Positions 1-6,934 of a DNA stretch of 64,000 nucleotides are shown here, piece by piece. Position numbers and translations under genes: made by a program. Source of the DNA: Pseudomonas koreensis (lineage in GTDB: Bacteria; Pseudomonadota; Gammaproteobacteria; Pseudomonadales; Pseudomonadaceae); NCBI RefSeq assembly GCF_024169245.1, contig NZ_JALJWP010000001.1, positions 558,001 to 622,000 of the forward strand. Reading direction: 5' to 3'. The notes beneath the pieces are model-generated. The model saw only the letters and a list, made by a program, of their open reading frames with translations. It was not told the DNA's origin and did no database searches. Position 1 is the stretch's first letter, and every line of letters begins with the position of its first letter.

Positions 1-1
1 T

Positions 2-211
2 GATGAAGCGGTGTATCAACTGGCGATCCAGCAACTGGCGCGCCAGCAATACGAAGCGGCGCTGGACGCCTTGCTCAAACTGTTCATCCGCAACCGCAGC
101 TACGGCGAAGGCCTGCCGCACAAGACCTTGCTGCAGGTGTTCGAGCTGCTGGGCAATGATCATCCGCTGGTGACGGTGTATCGCCGCAAGATGTTTGCTG
201 CGCTTTATTAA
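2..211 (+). CDS. ybbN: C-terminal fragment of thioredoxin-fold co-chaperone YbbN/CnoX
   Basis: Only the last 69 residues are present; the gene runs off the left edge, and the reading frame is open from base 2. The helical sequence, with paired motifs such as LAIQQLARQQYEAALDALLK and a C-terminal region ending VTVYRRKMFAALY, resembles the TPR-like tail of YbbN. That family joins an N-terminal thioredoxin-like domain to TPR repeats, and in E. coli it protects chlorine-damaged proteins and passes clients to GroEL. The thioredoxin domain is not visible here, so the assignment rests on the tail alone. The stop codon is followed within 5 bases by a long inverted repeat that could act as its terminator. 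Confidence 0.7.
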   Translation, partial: DEAVYQLAIQQLARQQYEAALDALLKLFIRNRSYGEGLPHKTLLQVFELLGNDHPLVTVYRRKMFAALY

Positions 212-215
212 GATC

Positions 216-294
216 AAAAGATCGCAGCCTTCGGCAGCTCCTACAGGGGTGTACTCCATTCCAATGTAGGAGCTGCCGCAGGCTGCGATCTTTT
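216..294. repeat. Long inverted repeat, family A (TTCGGCAG core), copy 1
   Basis: Arms at 216-245 and 265-294 are 30 bases each, complementary with one mismatch. The arm reads AAAAGATCGCAGCC-TTCGGCAGCTCCTACA. It lies between ybbN (plus) and the convergent minus-strand gene at 300-659. The arm ends in a run of T on either strand, so it could terminate transcription in both directions. Related copies lie at 4775-4851 and 19001-19084. Confidence 0.85.
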
Positions 295-299
295 GCGGT

Positions 300-659
300 T
301 CACTCGATCCAGCTGTAGAGCGGCGTATCCCCGCCGCTCACCACTTTCACGTCCGCACTGTGGCGCAGGCGCACCAGCAAACGCTTGCCCGCCGCAGCAC
401 TGCCGGTCAGCGCTTCCAACTGATCGAGCAGATCCGGCCCGCTGAGTTGCCCGGCCTTGCGCAACAAGTCTTTGGCCACCTGCCACAACGCATCGTCCTG
501 ATTCACCGGCTTCGCCGCCGGAGCCGGCGCATCCGCCTCAGACTGCGCAACCGGCGCCTGCCCGTTCAGCGCCGAACCGAGCCTGGCCCAATCGCTGTCA
601 TCCAGCTCCACCGTCAAATCCACCGGCACCTCGCCGACCGTTCCGCGTATCCGCAACAT
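300..659 (-). CDS. Conserved hypothetical protein, 119 aa
   Basis: A 119-residue, probably cytosolic protein with no signal peptide or membrane segment. The N-terminal ~35 residues look like beta strands (RIRGTVGEVPVDLTVELDD). An Ala/Pro-rich linker follows at about residues 37-52, then a helical C-terminal half with a basic LLVRLRHSADVKV strand. The start ATG is preceded by AGGAG about 7 bases upstream. I recognise no domain. It is convergent with ybbN across an inverted repeat, and its 5' end is divergent from the gene at 788. It looks like a Pseudomonas family of unknown role. Confidence 0.6.
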   Translation of the reverse strand: MLRIRGTVGEVPVDLTVELDDSDWARLGSALNGQAPVAQSEADAPAPAAKPVNQDDALWQVAKDLLRKAGQLSGPDLLDQLEALTGSAAAGKRLLVRLRHSADVKVVSGGDTPLYSWIE

Positions 660-787
660 CGAGTTCGCTCCTGCAATTTTCTGATGTGCATGCTCCCACG
701 GGACTTGTGCAACGCCAAGTAACGTTGTCCAGTGTGGCGGTTATCGAGCATTCATCTACAGTGTCCTTTTTCTCACAGCACCCTGTA

Positions 788-1354
788 ATGAAACGAAGTT
801 ACTACGCCCTATTGATGACCCCACTCTTGCTCATCGTGGCATGGCGCATCTGGTTGCCTGCCGATCTTTCGGCTTGTCCCGCTGACGGGGAAACTGCAGG
901 TCCACTGACCCTTGTTATTCGTGATTACTTTGAGCGCAATAGCCGGACCGACTGGCGAGACATGGATGATCGTTTCGACATACTTTCAACCCCCGAAGGC
1001 CAGAGCATAGCGAGTCAACCGAATTCACACACTTGCGAAGCATTGCGGGTACTGCAGAGTCCGGCGTTCAGTCAGAGTGAAAAAATCTTCACCATGGCAC
1101 TGATGTTCAGACTGCCAATCGACCAGTACATGGCCCTGATGGATCGCAGTCATCAACTCTACACGCAGGGCAAAATGGATAAGGAGGTGCTGACTCTGGT
1201 GGTATTTCCGCGCGGAACAGCCATCAACTACTGGTGGCTTCCGGCTTGGCGACAGCGTTTCAGTCGCGATGCCCCGAGCGTGCTCGACGCAAATCTGATC
1301 AACGATGTTCTTTCGGGACGCTATTGGTTCGACTATCCCGGCGCAGGCTTCTGA
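788..1354 (+). CDS. Hypothetical membrane-anchored or exported protein, 188 aa
   Basis: The start is placed at ATG 788 because it immediately precedes a hydrophobic N-terminus (KRSYYALLMTPLLLIVAW) that reads as a signal anchor or uncleaved signal. The frame is open further upstream, but the extra residues are not signal-like, and the ribosome-binding site is weak at either position. The remainder (about residues 25-188) is soluble-looking, with two cysteines (ACPADG and HTCEAL) that could pair in the periplasm, and several Trp/Tyr near the C-terminus. No family is recognised. It stands alone, followed by a hairpin at 1381-1411. Confidence 0.5.
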   Translation: MKRSYYALLMTPLLLIVAWRIWLPADLSACPADGETAGPLTLVIRDYFERNSRTDWRDMDDRFDILSTPEGQSIASQPNSHTCEALRVLQSPAFSQSEKIFTMALMFRLPIDQYMALMDRSHQLYTQGKMDKEVLTLVVFPRGTAINYWWLPAWRQRFSRDAPSVLDANLINDVLSGRYWFDYPGAGF

Positions 1355-1380
1355 TTCTGCAAGCATGACATCCAATCCCA

Positions 1381-1411
1381 GCACCGCCCGCGAACTCATC
1401 CCGGGCGGTGC
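1381..1411 (+). terminator. GC-rich hairpin after the hypothetical gene
   Basis: A perfect 10-bp stem (GCACCGCCCG / CGGGCGGTGC) with an 11-base loop, 26 bases after the stop codon. There is no clean T-run after it (TTAGCCATGTCTT), so its efficiency as an intrinsic terminator is uncertain. Confidence 0.5.
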
Positions 1412-1463
1412 TTAGCCATGTCTTGCGCAATCCCAAGTGCACGGGCACACTCTGCGCACTTTC

Positions 1464-1481
1464 GTTATAAGATCACATAAC
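1464..1481 (+). promoter_or_regulatory. Candidate Zur operator upstream of the zinc operon
   Basis: The 18-base imperfect palindrome GTTATAAGATCACATAAC matches its own reverse complement at 14 of 18 positions. The outer half-sites, GTTAT and ATAAC, resemble Zur boxes of gamma-proteobacteria. It ends 27 bases before the start codon of a His-rich protein whose family belongs to the zinc-starvation regulon in P. aeruginosa. The spacing between half-sites is not the textbook one, so this is an inference from sequence and context. Confidence 0.45.
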
Positions 1482-1508
1482 AAACTTTTCATTTTTTCGG
1501 AGTTCGTC

Positions 1509-2102
1509 ATGCGTCGTTTGCTGCTTGTTTTGCCGTTTGCCCTGTTGCCGCTGGCCGCTGCCCATGCGGTTGATGAGCATGATCACGATCATGAGCACGG
1601 CAGCCTCGGCGCCCACGAGCATGGCGTGGGTCGCCTGAATGCCGCGCTCGACGGTCAGACCCTGGAGCTGGAGCTGGAAAGCCCGGCGGTGAATCTGGTG
1701 GGTTTTGAACACGCGGCCACGTCGGACGCCGACAAGGCCAAAGTCGCCGCCGCTCGTGCGCAACTGGAAAAACCGCTGGCCCTTTTCAGCCTGCCCGCTG
1801 CGGCCGATTGCAAAGTGGTCAGCCAGGAACTGGAAAGCCCGCTGTTCGGCGACAAGCCGGACACCGATGATCACGACGAAGACGAAGCGGACAAGGACGG
1901 TCAAGAGCATCATCACGACCACAGCGAAATTCATGCGCATTACCAGCTCTCCTGCGCCACACCGGGTGCGCTGAACACGCTGAATCTGGCGAACATTTTC
2001 AAGACCTTCCCGGCGACGCAGAAGATTCAGGTACAACTGATCAGCGCAACCGGCCAGCAAGGCACGGAAGTGACGGCGAAATCGGCTGCGCTGAAATTCT
2101 GA
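1509..2102 (+). CDS. His-rich periplasmic zinc-associated protein (DUF2796/ZrgA family)
   Basis: A 197-residue exported protein: signal peptide at residues 1-20 (RRLLLVLPFALLPLAAAHA), then a His/Asp cluster at about 24-38 (HDHDHEH, HEHG) and a second at about 119-144 (DDHDEDE, EHHHDH, HAH). Such clusters suit loose binding of Zn2+. Cys101 and Cys149 may form a disulfide. The family (DUF2796, related to ZrgA) is linked to zinc acquisition. Its P. aeruginosa homologue, PA4063 as I recall, is induced under zinc starvation together with an ABC transporter and a DUF3299 protein, which is the order seen here. ATG 1509 has CGGAG upstream. A long perfect inverted repeat separates it from the next gene. 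Confidence 0.8.
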   Translation: MRRLLLVLPFALLPLAAAHAVDEHDHDHEHGSLGAHEHGVGRLNAALDGQTLELELESPAVNLVGFEHAATSDADKAKVAAARAQLEKPLALFSLPAAADCKVVSQELESPLFGDKPDTDDHDEDEADKDGQEHHHDHSEIHAHYQLSCATPGALNTLNLANIFKTFPATQKIQVQLISATGQQGTEVTAKSAALKF

Positions 2103-2119
2103 AGCGAATGAAGAGCCTC

Positions 2120-2215
2120 TGTAGGAGCTGACGAGTGCAACGAGGCTGCGATCTTTTGATTGTAAAAAACCAGGATCAAAAGATCGCAGCCTCGTTGCAC
2201 TCGTCAGCTCCTACA
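2120..2215. repeat. Perfect 41-bp inverted repeat, family B (GACGAGTGCAACGAG core), copy 1
   Basis: Arms at 2120-2160 and 2175-2215 are perfectly complementary over 41 bases around a 14-base loop. The outer ends match family A (TGTAGGAGCTG and GGCTGCGATCTTTTGAT), but the core reads ACGAGTGCAACGA. It lies inside the presumed zinc operon, between the His-rich protein and the ABC ATPase, so any transcript crossing it would form a very stable hairpin. Confidence 0.9.
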
Positions 2216-2245
2216 AGGCCCATGACCAACCATGAAATCGGTGCC

Positions 2246-2956
2246 ATGACCCAAGCACTCATCGAACTTTCCGACCTGGGCTTCAACTGGCCCGGTCACC
2301 CGACGCTGCTGGACATCCCGGCGTTTCGTCTGGAAGCCGGCGAAACCCTGTTTCTCAAAGGCCCCAGCGGCAGCGGCAAGACCACGCTGCTCGGCCTGCT
2401 TGGCGGGGTGCAGAAGCCCGGTCGCGGCAGCATTCGCCTGCTCGGCCAGGAGCTGACCCAGCTTTCTGCCGGCAAGCGCGATACGTTCCGTGTCGATCAC
2501 ACTGGCTACATTTTCCAGCAGTTCAACCTGCTGCCGTTTCTCTCGGTGCGCGAGAACGTTGAGTTGCCGTGTCACTTCTCGAAACTGCGCGCGCAACGGG
2601 CGAAACAGCGCCACGGCAGCGTCGATCAAGCCGCCGCCACTCTGCTCGCGCACCTGGGCCTGAAGGATGAAAGCCTGCTCGGTCGCCGCGCCGATTCCTT
2701 GTCCATCGGCCAGCAGCAGCGCGTCGCCGCTGCCCGGGCGTTGATAGGCCAACCGGAACTGGTGATTGCCGACGAACCGACCTCGGCGCTGGATTACGAC
2801 GCCCGCGAGAACTTCATTCGCCTGCTGTTCGCCGAATGCCGCGAGGCCGGATCGAGTCTGTTGTTCGTCAGCCACGACCAGAGCCTGGCGCCGCTGTTCG
2901 ACCGTCACCTGTCCCTGGCCGAGCTTAACCGCGCCGCCACGTCTGCCGAGGTCTGA
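2246..2956 (+). CDS. ABC transporter ATP-binding protein (LolD/MacB type), zinc operon
   Basis: A 236-residue ATPase of the LolD/MacB/FtsE type. The Walker A motif is GPSGSGKTT (about residues 39-47). The Q-loop region is YIFQQFNLLPFLS, and the signature is LSIGQQQRVAAARAL, with I replacing the usual G in LSGGQ. Walker B with D-loop is LVIADEPTSALD, and the H-loop is LLFVSHDQ. ATG 2246 is preferred because the ATPase fold begins there; an in-frame ATG at 2222 would add eight residues. The stop is one base before the permease start, so the two are translationally coupled. These ATPases usually power extraction or mechanotransmission by a periplasmic FtsX-type partner rather than classical import; the substrate here is unknown. 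Confidence 0.85.
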   Translation: MTQALIELSDLGFNWPGHPTLLDIPAFRLEAGETLFLKGPSGSGKTTLLGLLGGVQKPGRGSIRLLGQELTQLSAGKRDTFRVDHTGYIFQQFNLLPFLSVRENVELPCHFSKLRAQRAKQRHGSVDQAAATLLAHLGLKDESLLGRRADSLSIGQQQRVAAARALIGQPELVIADEPTSALDYDARENFIRLLFAECREAGSSLLFVSHDQSLAPLFDRHLSLAELNRAATSAEV

Positions 2957-2957
2957 G

Positions 2958-4223
2958 ATGTATCTGTTTCGTCTGGCCATGGCCAGTCTGGCCAACCGCC
3001 GTTTCACCGCATTGCTCACCGCTTTCGCCATCGCTCTTTCGGTGTGCCTGCTGCTGGCCGTCGAGCGCGTGCGCACCGAAGCCAAGGCCAGTTTCGCCAG
3101 CACCATCAGCGGCACCGACCTGATCGTCGGTGCCCGCTCCGGCTCGGTCAATCTGCTGTTGTATTCGGTGTTCCGCATCGGCAACGCCACCAACAACATT
3201 CGCTGGGACAGCTTCGAACACTTCGCCAGCAACCCGAAAGTGAAATGGGCGATCCCGATGTCCCTCGGCGATTCCCATCGCGGCTATCGCGTGATGGGCA
3301 CCACCGAAGCCTACTTCCAGCACTACCAGTACGGGCGCCAACAACACCTGGCGCTGGCCGACGGTCGCGCGTTTGCGACAGATCCTTTCGAAGTGGTGCT
3401 GGGTGCCGAGGTCGCGGATGCGCTGCATTACAAGCTCGGTGACAAACTGGTGCTGGCCCACGGCGTGGCGGCGATCAGTCTGGTCAAGCACGACGACAAA
3501 CCCTTCACCGTGGTCGGCATTCTCCAGCGCACCGGCACGCCGGTCGATCGCACGCTGCACATCAGCCTCGGCGGCATGGAGGCGATTCACATCGACTGGC
3601 ACAACGGTGTGCCGGCGCGCGGCAACGGCAGGATCAGCGCTGATCAGGCGCGCAACATGGACCTGACGCCGCAAGCGATCACCGCGTTCATGCTCGGTCT
3701 CAACAGCAAGATCTCCACCTTTGCGTTGCAACGCGAGATCAACGAATACCGCGGCGAGCCGATGCTGGCGATCCTGCCGGGCGTGGCCTTGCAGGAATTG
3801 TGGAGCCTGATGAGCACCGCCGAAAAAGCGCTGTTCGTGGTCTCGCTGTTCGTTGTGCTGACCGGGTTGATCGGCATGCTCACGGCGATTCTCACCAGCC
3901 TCAACGAGCGCCGCCGCGAGATGGCGATTCTGCGTTCGGTGGGCGCGCGGCCGTGGCACATCGCAAGTCTGCTGGTGCTGGAAGCTTTCGCCCTGGCGCT
4001 GACCGGGGTGATTGCCGGGCTGGCGTTGCTGTACGTCGGCATCGCCGCTGCGCAAGGTTACGTGCAGGCCAACTATGGTTTGTTCCTGCCGCTGGCGTGG
4101 CCAAGCGAGTATGAATGGACGCTGCTCGGTGGCATTCTGGCGGCCGCGCTGCTGATGGGCAGCGTGCCGGCCTGGCGCGCGTATCGCCAATCCCTGGCCG
4201 ATGGCCTGTCGATTCGTTTATGA
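2958..4223 (+). CDS. FtsX/MacB-like ABC transporter permease, zinc operon
   Basis: A 421-residue inner-membrane protein with MacB/LolC-type topology. One N-terminal membrane segment lies at about residues 16-35 (FTALLTAFAIALSVCLLLAV), followed by a ~220-residue periplasmic MacB_PCD-like region. Three C-terminal segments begin at ALFVVSLFVVLTGLIGMLT. The conserved cytoplasmic loop NERRREMAILRSVGA, typical of FtsX permeases, contacts the ATPase. Its ATG follows the ATPase stop by one base, and its own stop overlaps an upstream candidate start of the next gene (ATGA). It should form the transporter with the preceding ATPase. Context suggests zinc-starvation physiology, but the substrate cannot be read from the sequence. 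Confidence 0.85.
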   Translation: MYLFRLAMASLANRRFTALLTAFAIALSVCLLLAVERVRTEAKASFASTISGTDLIVGARSGSVNLLLYSVFRIGNATNNIRWDSFEHFASNPKVKWAIPMSLGDSHRGYRVMGTTEAYFQHYQYGRQQHLALADGRAFATDPFEVVLGAEVADALHYKLGDKLVLAHGVAAISLVKHDDKPFTVVGILQRTGTPVDRTLHISLGGMEAIHIDWHNGVPARGNGRISADQARNMDLTPQAITAFMLGLNSKISTFALQREINEYRGEPMLAILPGVALQELWSLMSTAEKALFVVSLFVVLTGLIGMLTAILTSLNERRREMAILRSVGARPWHIASLLVLEAFALALTGVIAGLALLYVGIAAAQGYVQANYGLFLPLAWPSEYEWTLLGGILAAALLMGSVPAWRAYRQSLADGLSIRL

Positions 4224-4234
4224 GGATGTTCACC

Positions 4235-4753
4235 ATGCCCCGCGCCCTCCTTGCGCTGCTGATGCTGGTTGCCCTGCCCGTGTGGGCCGCGGCGCCGAAA
4301 GACCTGACCTGGTCGGAAATGATCCCGCCGGACGCCGCGCCGGAAGTGCCGAACATGACCCCACTGCACGACCTGTCGAAGATGGGCGACGCACTCTCCG
4401 CCGAATCCGCGCCGGCGGCCAAGCAGGACATGCCGAACGCGCCGGTAGTGAAGAGCCTCGACGGGCAGAACATTCGCCTGCCGGGTTACATCGTGCCCCT
4501 GGAAGTCAGCGAAGAGGGACGCACCACGGACTTCTTGTTGGTGCCGTACTTCGGCGCCTGCATCCACGTACCGCCACCGCCGTCGAACCAGATCGTCCAC
4601 GTGAAAAGCGAACTCGGCGTGAAGCTCGATGAGCTGTATCAGCCGTACTGGGTTGAAGGACCGTTACAGGTGAAAGCCTCGAGCAGTGAGCTGGCCGATG
4701 CCGGGTATCAGATGGAGGCGGAGAAGATTTATGCGTATGAGCTGCCGGAGTAG
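4235..4753 (+). CDS. DUF3299 exported protein, last gene of the zinc operon
   Basis: A 172-residue exported protein with signal peptide PRALLALLMLVALPVWAAA. The DUF3299 core runs GYIVPLE - FLLVPYFGACIHVPPPP - IVHV, with a single conserved Cys inside GACIHVPPP. ATG 4235 is chosen because GAGGA lies 8 bases upstream; in-frame ATGs at 4220 (overlapping the permease stop) and 4226 are alternatives. DUF3299 proteins accompany this ABC transporter in pseudomonads (PA4066 in the P. aeruginosa operon, from memory). Biochemical function is unknown. The Cys and His-Val-Pro motif could bind metal, which is inference. Confidence 0.78.
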   Translation: MPRALLALLMLVALPVWAAAPKDLTWSEMIPPDAAPEVPNMTPLHDLSKMGDALSAESAPAAKQDMPNAPVVKSLDGQNIRLPGYIVPLEVSEEGRTTDFLLVPYFGACIHVPPPPSNQIVHVKSELGVKLDELYQPYWVEGPLQVKASSSELADAGYQMEAEKIYAYELPE

Positions 4754-4774
4754 ACTCCGGTAGATTTCAAGATC

Positions 4775-4851
4775 AAAAGATCGCAGCCTTCGGCAGCTCC
4801 TACATGGGATCGCATTTCAACTGTGGGAGCTGCCGAAGGCTGCGATCTTTT
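4775..4851. repeat. Long inverted repeat, family A, copy 2
   Basis: Arms at 4775-4804 and 4822-4851 pair over 30 bases with one mismatch (TGTGGGAG in place of TGTAGGAG). It starts 21 bases after the DUF3299 stop and ends in TTTTT, so it may terminate the zinc operon. It is the same element as 216-294 and 19001-19084. Confidence 0.85.
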
Positions 4852-4870
4852 TGGGGGCATCACTGTTTCA

Positions 4871-4884
4871 TTGAGCTGAGTCAA
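4871..4884 (+). promoter_or_regulatory. Candidate ANR/FNR box upstream of ompW
   Basis: TTGAGCTGAGTCAA keeps both TTGA and TCAA half-sites of the FNR/ANR consensus (TTGAT-N4-ATCAA), with G in place of T and A at the inner positions. It lies 65 bases before the ompW start, a suitable position for class II activation. OmpW is FNR-controlled in E. coli, so oxygen regulation through ANR is plausible. Confidence 0.5.
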
Positions 4885-4948
4885 AACACCGTATCAGACG
4901 GCTTCGTACCCTTGGACATCGAATATTTTCATGTCTTTCGGAGCCCCC

Positions 4949-5647
4949 ATGAACAAGTCCTTGCTCAGCGCCTCGCTGTTTGCCCTCGCGCTCACAGCCC
5001 CGCTCGCCCACGCCCACGAGGCTGGCGACATTCTCGTGCGCGCCGGCGCGATCACCGTCAACCCGAAGGCCGACAGCTCCAGCGTCAAGGTCGATCAGGG
5101 CCCACTGAGCGGCGCCAACCTGGGCGGCAAGGCGACCATGAGCAGCGACACCCAACTGGGTCTGAACTTCGCTTACATGCTCACCAACAACATTGGTATC
5201 GAGCTGCTCGCGGCGACGCCGTTCGAGCATGACGTCAAGCTCAAGGGCACCGCCCTGCCCGCCGCCAACGGCAAGCTCGGCACCCTGAAACACCTGCCGC
5301 CGACCCTTAGCGTCGTCTACTACCCACTGGATTCGAAATCGCCGTTCCAGCCCTATGTCGGTGGCGGCATCAACTACACCTGGATCTACGATGAACACGT
5401 CGGCAGCGAAGCCAGCGCCAACGGTTTCAGCAACTTCAAGGCGAAAAACTCCTGGGGCCTGGCCTGGCAGGTCGGCGCCGACTACATGATCACCGACAAC
5501 ATCATGCTCAACGCCCAGGTGCGCTACATCGATATCGACACCCGCGCGACCGTCGAGAACAACGCCGTCGCACCGGGCACCCGCGCGCGCGTGAATGTAG
5601 ACGTCGATCCGTTCATCTACATGGTCGGTCTGGGCTATAAGTTCTAA
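4949..5647 (+). CDS. ompW: Outer membrane protein OmpW
   Basis: A 232-residue OmpW-family beta barrel. The signal peptide is NKSLLSASLFALALTAPLAHA, followed by HEAGDILVRAGAITVNP, the usual start of OmpW. Alternating amphipathic strands follow, and the chain ends DPFIYMVGLGYKF with the C-terminal Phe used for BAM assembly. ATG 4949 follows CGGAG; an in-frame ATG 18 bases earlier lacks a signal-like sequence. OmpW forms a narrow eight-stranded barrel with a hydrophobic lateral channel and is linked to small hydrophobic molecules and oxygen response. A candidate ANR box lies upstream and a strong hairpin terminator downstream at 5782-5813. Confidence 0.92.
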   Translation: MNKSLLSASLFALALTAPLAHAHEAGDILVRAGAITVNPKADSSSVKVDQGPLSGANLGGKATMSSDTQLGLNFAYMLTNNIGIELLAATPFEHDVKLKGTALPAANGKLGTLKHLPPTLSVVYYPLDSKSPFQPYVGGGINYTWIYDEHVGSEASANGFSNFKAKNSWGLAWQVGADYMITDNIMLNAQVRYIDIDTRATVENNAVAPGTRARVNVDVDPFIYMVGLGYKF

Positions 5648-5781
5648 GTCGATTTATACCGAACGTTCACGTGGTGGTGAATGAGGCTTGGTGGCGGGCG
5701 GGCACAGACCTGACGACGACCGTACGCAGTTGATCGGGGGATAACATTCCCTCTCCACAGGGATAGCGATATTCCGGCCGT

Positions 5782-5813
5782 GAAAAAGGCGCCTGATGAA
5801 GGGCGCCTTTTTC
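5782..5813. terminator. Bidirectional rho-independent terminator after ompW
   Basis: The stem AAAAAGGCGCC / GGCGCCTTTTT encloses TGATGAAG. There are A-runs on one side and T-runs on the other, so it can act in either direction. It lies 135 bases after the ompW stop and upstream of a MITE-like element. Confidence 0.85.
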
Positions 5814-5848
5814 ATGTCTGGGGATTGGTGGTGCGTTTTAGGTCCAGG

Positions 5849-5997
5849 CCCCTCACCCCAGCCCTCTCCCGGGGGAGAGGGAGCCGATTTATGTGTTCTT
5901 CAAAACCTGAGTTCGACTGGGTATCGCAAGTCGGGGTACTTCTCACAAACACCTCAGTCAGTTCCCTCTCCCCCTGGGAGAGGGCTAGGGTGAGGGG
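5849..5997. mobile_element. MITE-like element E, copy 1 (non-autonomous)
   Basis: Terminal inverted arms of about 36 bases (CCCCTCACCCCAGCCCTCTC... at 5849-5884, matched imperfectly by 5962-5997) flank about 77 bases with no coding potential. The reverse complement of the interior resembles the interior of the element at 14681-14886, including a shared CTCAGGTT(C/T)TGAAGA stretch, so the two are copies of one family in opposite orientations. No transposase is present. Its right arm ends 5 bases from the stop of the minus-strand epimerase. The rest of the 5648-6001 gap holds only the ompW terminator. Confidence 0.65.
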
Positions 5998-6001
5998 CTT
6001 C

Positions 6002-6934
6002 TCAGGAGCGCCCTAGCAAGCGCGCCAAGCCCACACTCATCGGCGTCTGCGACGGCATTTCAAAGCGCTGCAGCAAACGCCGGTTATCCGCCCGCGAGTG
6101 GCGGATATCGCCCGAACGTGCCGGCGCGTAACTCACGGGTGGCAGCTCGCCGACCACCGATTTCAACGCTTCAAGCATCTGCTTGAGGCTCATCGCCTGA
6201 TTCCAGCCAACGTTGACCGCGCCTTCCTGCACTTCGGGCTTTTCCAGCGCCTGTACGAGCAAATCGACCAAGTCGCCGACATAGAGGAAATCGCGAGTCT
6301 GCTCGCCATCGCCAAACACGGTAATCGGCAAACCTTTCGACGCGCGTTCGCTGAAGATGCTGATCACCCCGGAGTACGGCGAGGACGGATCCTGGCGTGG
6401 ACCAAAGATATTGAAGAAGCGAAAAATCGCCGGCTCGAGGCCATGCTGGCGACGGTAAAAATCGAAGTACTGCTCACCGGCCAGTTTGTCCGACGCATAC
6501 GGTGTCAGTGGCGCCTTCGGGGTGTCTTCATCGATCGACTCGCCCTCGCCATTGTTGCCATACACGGCCGCGCTGGAGGCATACACCACACGTTTGACCC
6601 CGGCCAGGCGCATGGCTTCGCAGACATTCAGGGTGCCGATGAAATTGCTCTGGTGGGTTTTCACCGGATCGTCCACCGAGGCTTGCACCGAGGCCACCGC
6701 CGCCAGATGCGCAACAGCGCTGCAACCTTGCATGGCGCGGGCGACCAATGTGGCGTCGGCAACATCACCGACCACCAGTTCGACCCTGGGATTGTCCAGC
6801 GGCAGATTGCTGCGTTTGCCGGTCGACAGGTCGTCGAGCACCCGGACCGAATAGCCCTTGGCGAGCAAGGTATCGGTGAGGTGCGAACCGATGAATCCGG
6901 CTCCGCCAGTGATTAAAACCGTTCCTTCAGCCAT
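6002..6934 (-). CDS. NAD-dependent epimerase/dehydratase (UDP-sugar 4-epimerase-like)
   Basis: A 310-residue extended short-chain dehydrogenase/reductase. The Rossmann nucleotide-binding motif is TGGAGFIGSH (about residues 9-18), followed by DDLSTGKRSNL. The catalytic region holds YASSAAVYG and the YASDK pair (YxxxK). RFFNIFGPRQDPSSPYSGV is the sugar-nucleotide-binding segment seen in UDP-glucose/UDP-GlcNAc 4-epimerases. ATG at 6934 (MAEGTVLITGG) puts the Rossmann strand at the N-terminus; a longer frame exists upstream but would sit inside the previous gene. It overlaps the RmlD-like gene by 8 bases, implying cotranscription. The substrate is unknown; a role in surface polysaccharide sugar supply is likely. 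Confidence 0.85.
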   Translation of the reverse strand: MAEGTVLITGGAGFIGSHLTDTLLAKGYSVRVLDDLSTGKRSNLPLDNPRVELVVGDVADATLVARAMQGCSAVAHLAAVASVQASVDDPVKTHQSNFIGTLNVCEAMRLAGVKRVVYASSAAVYGNNGEGESIDEDTPKAPLTPYASDKLAGEQYFDFYRRQHGLEPAIFRFFNIFGPRQDPSSPYSGVISIFSERASKGLPITVFGDGEQTRDFLYVGDLVDLLVQALEKPEVQEGAVNVGWNQAMSLKQMLEALKSVVGELPPVSYAPARSGDIRHSRADNRRLLQRFEMPSQTPMSVGLARLLGRS

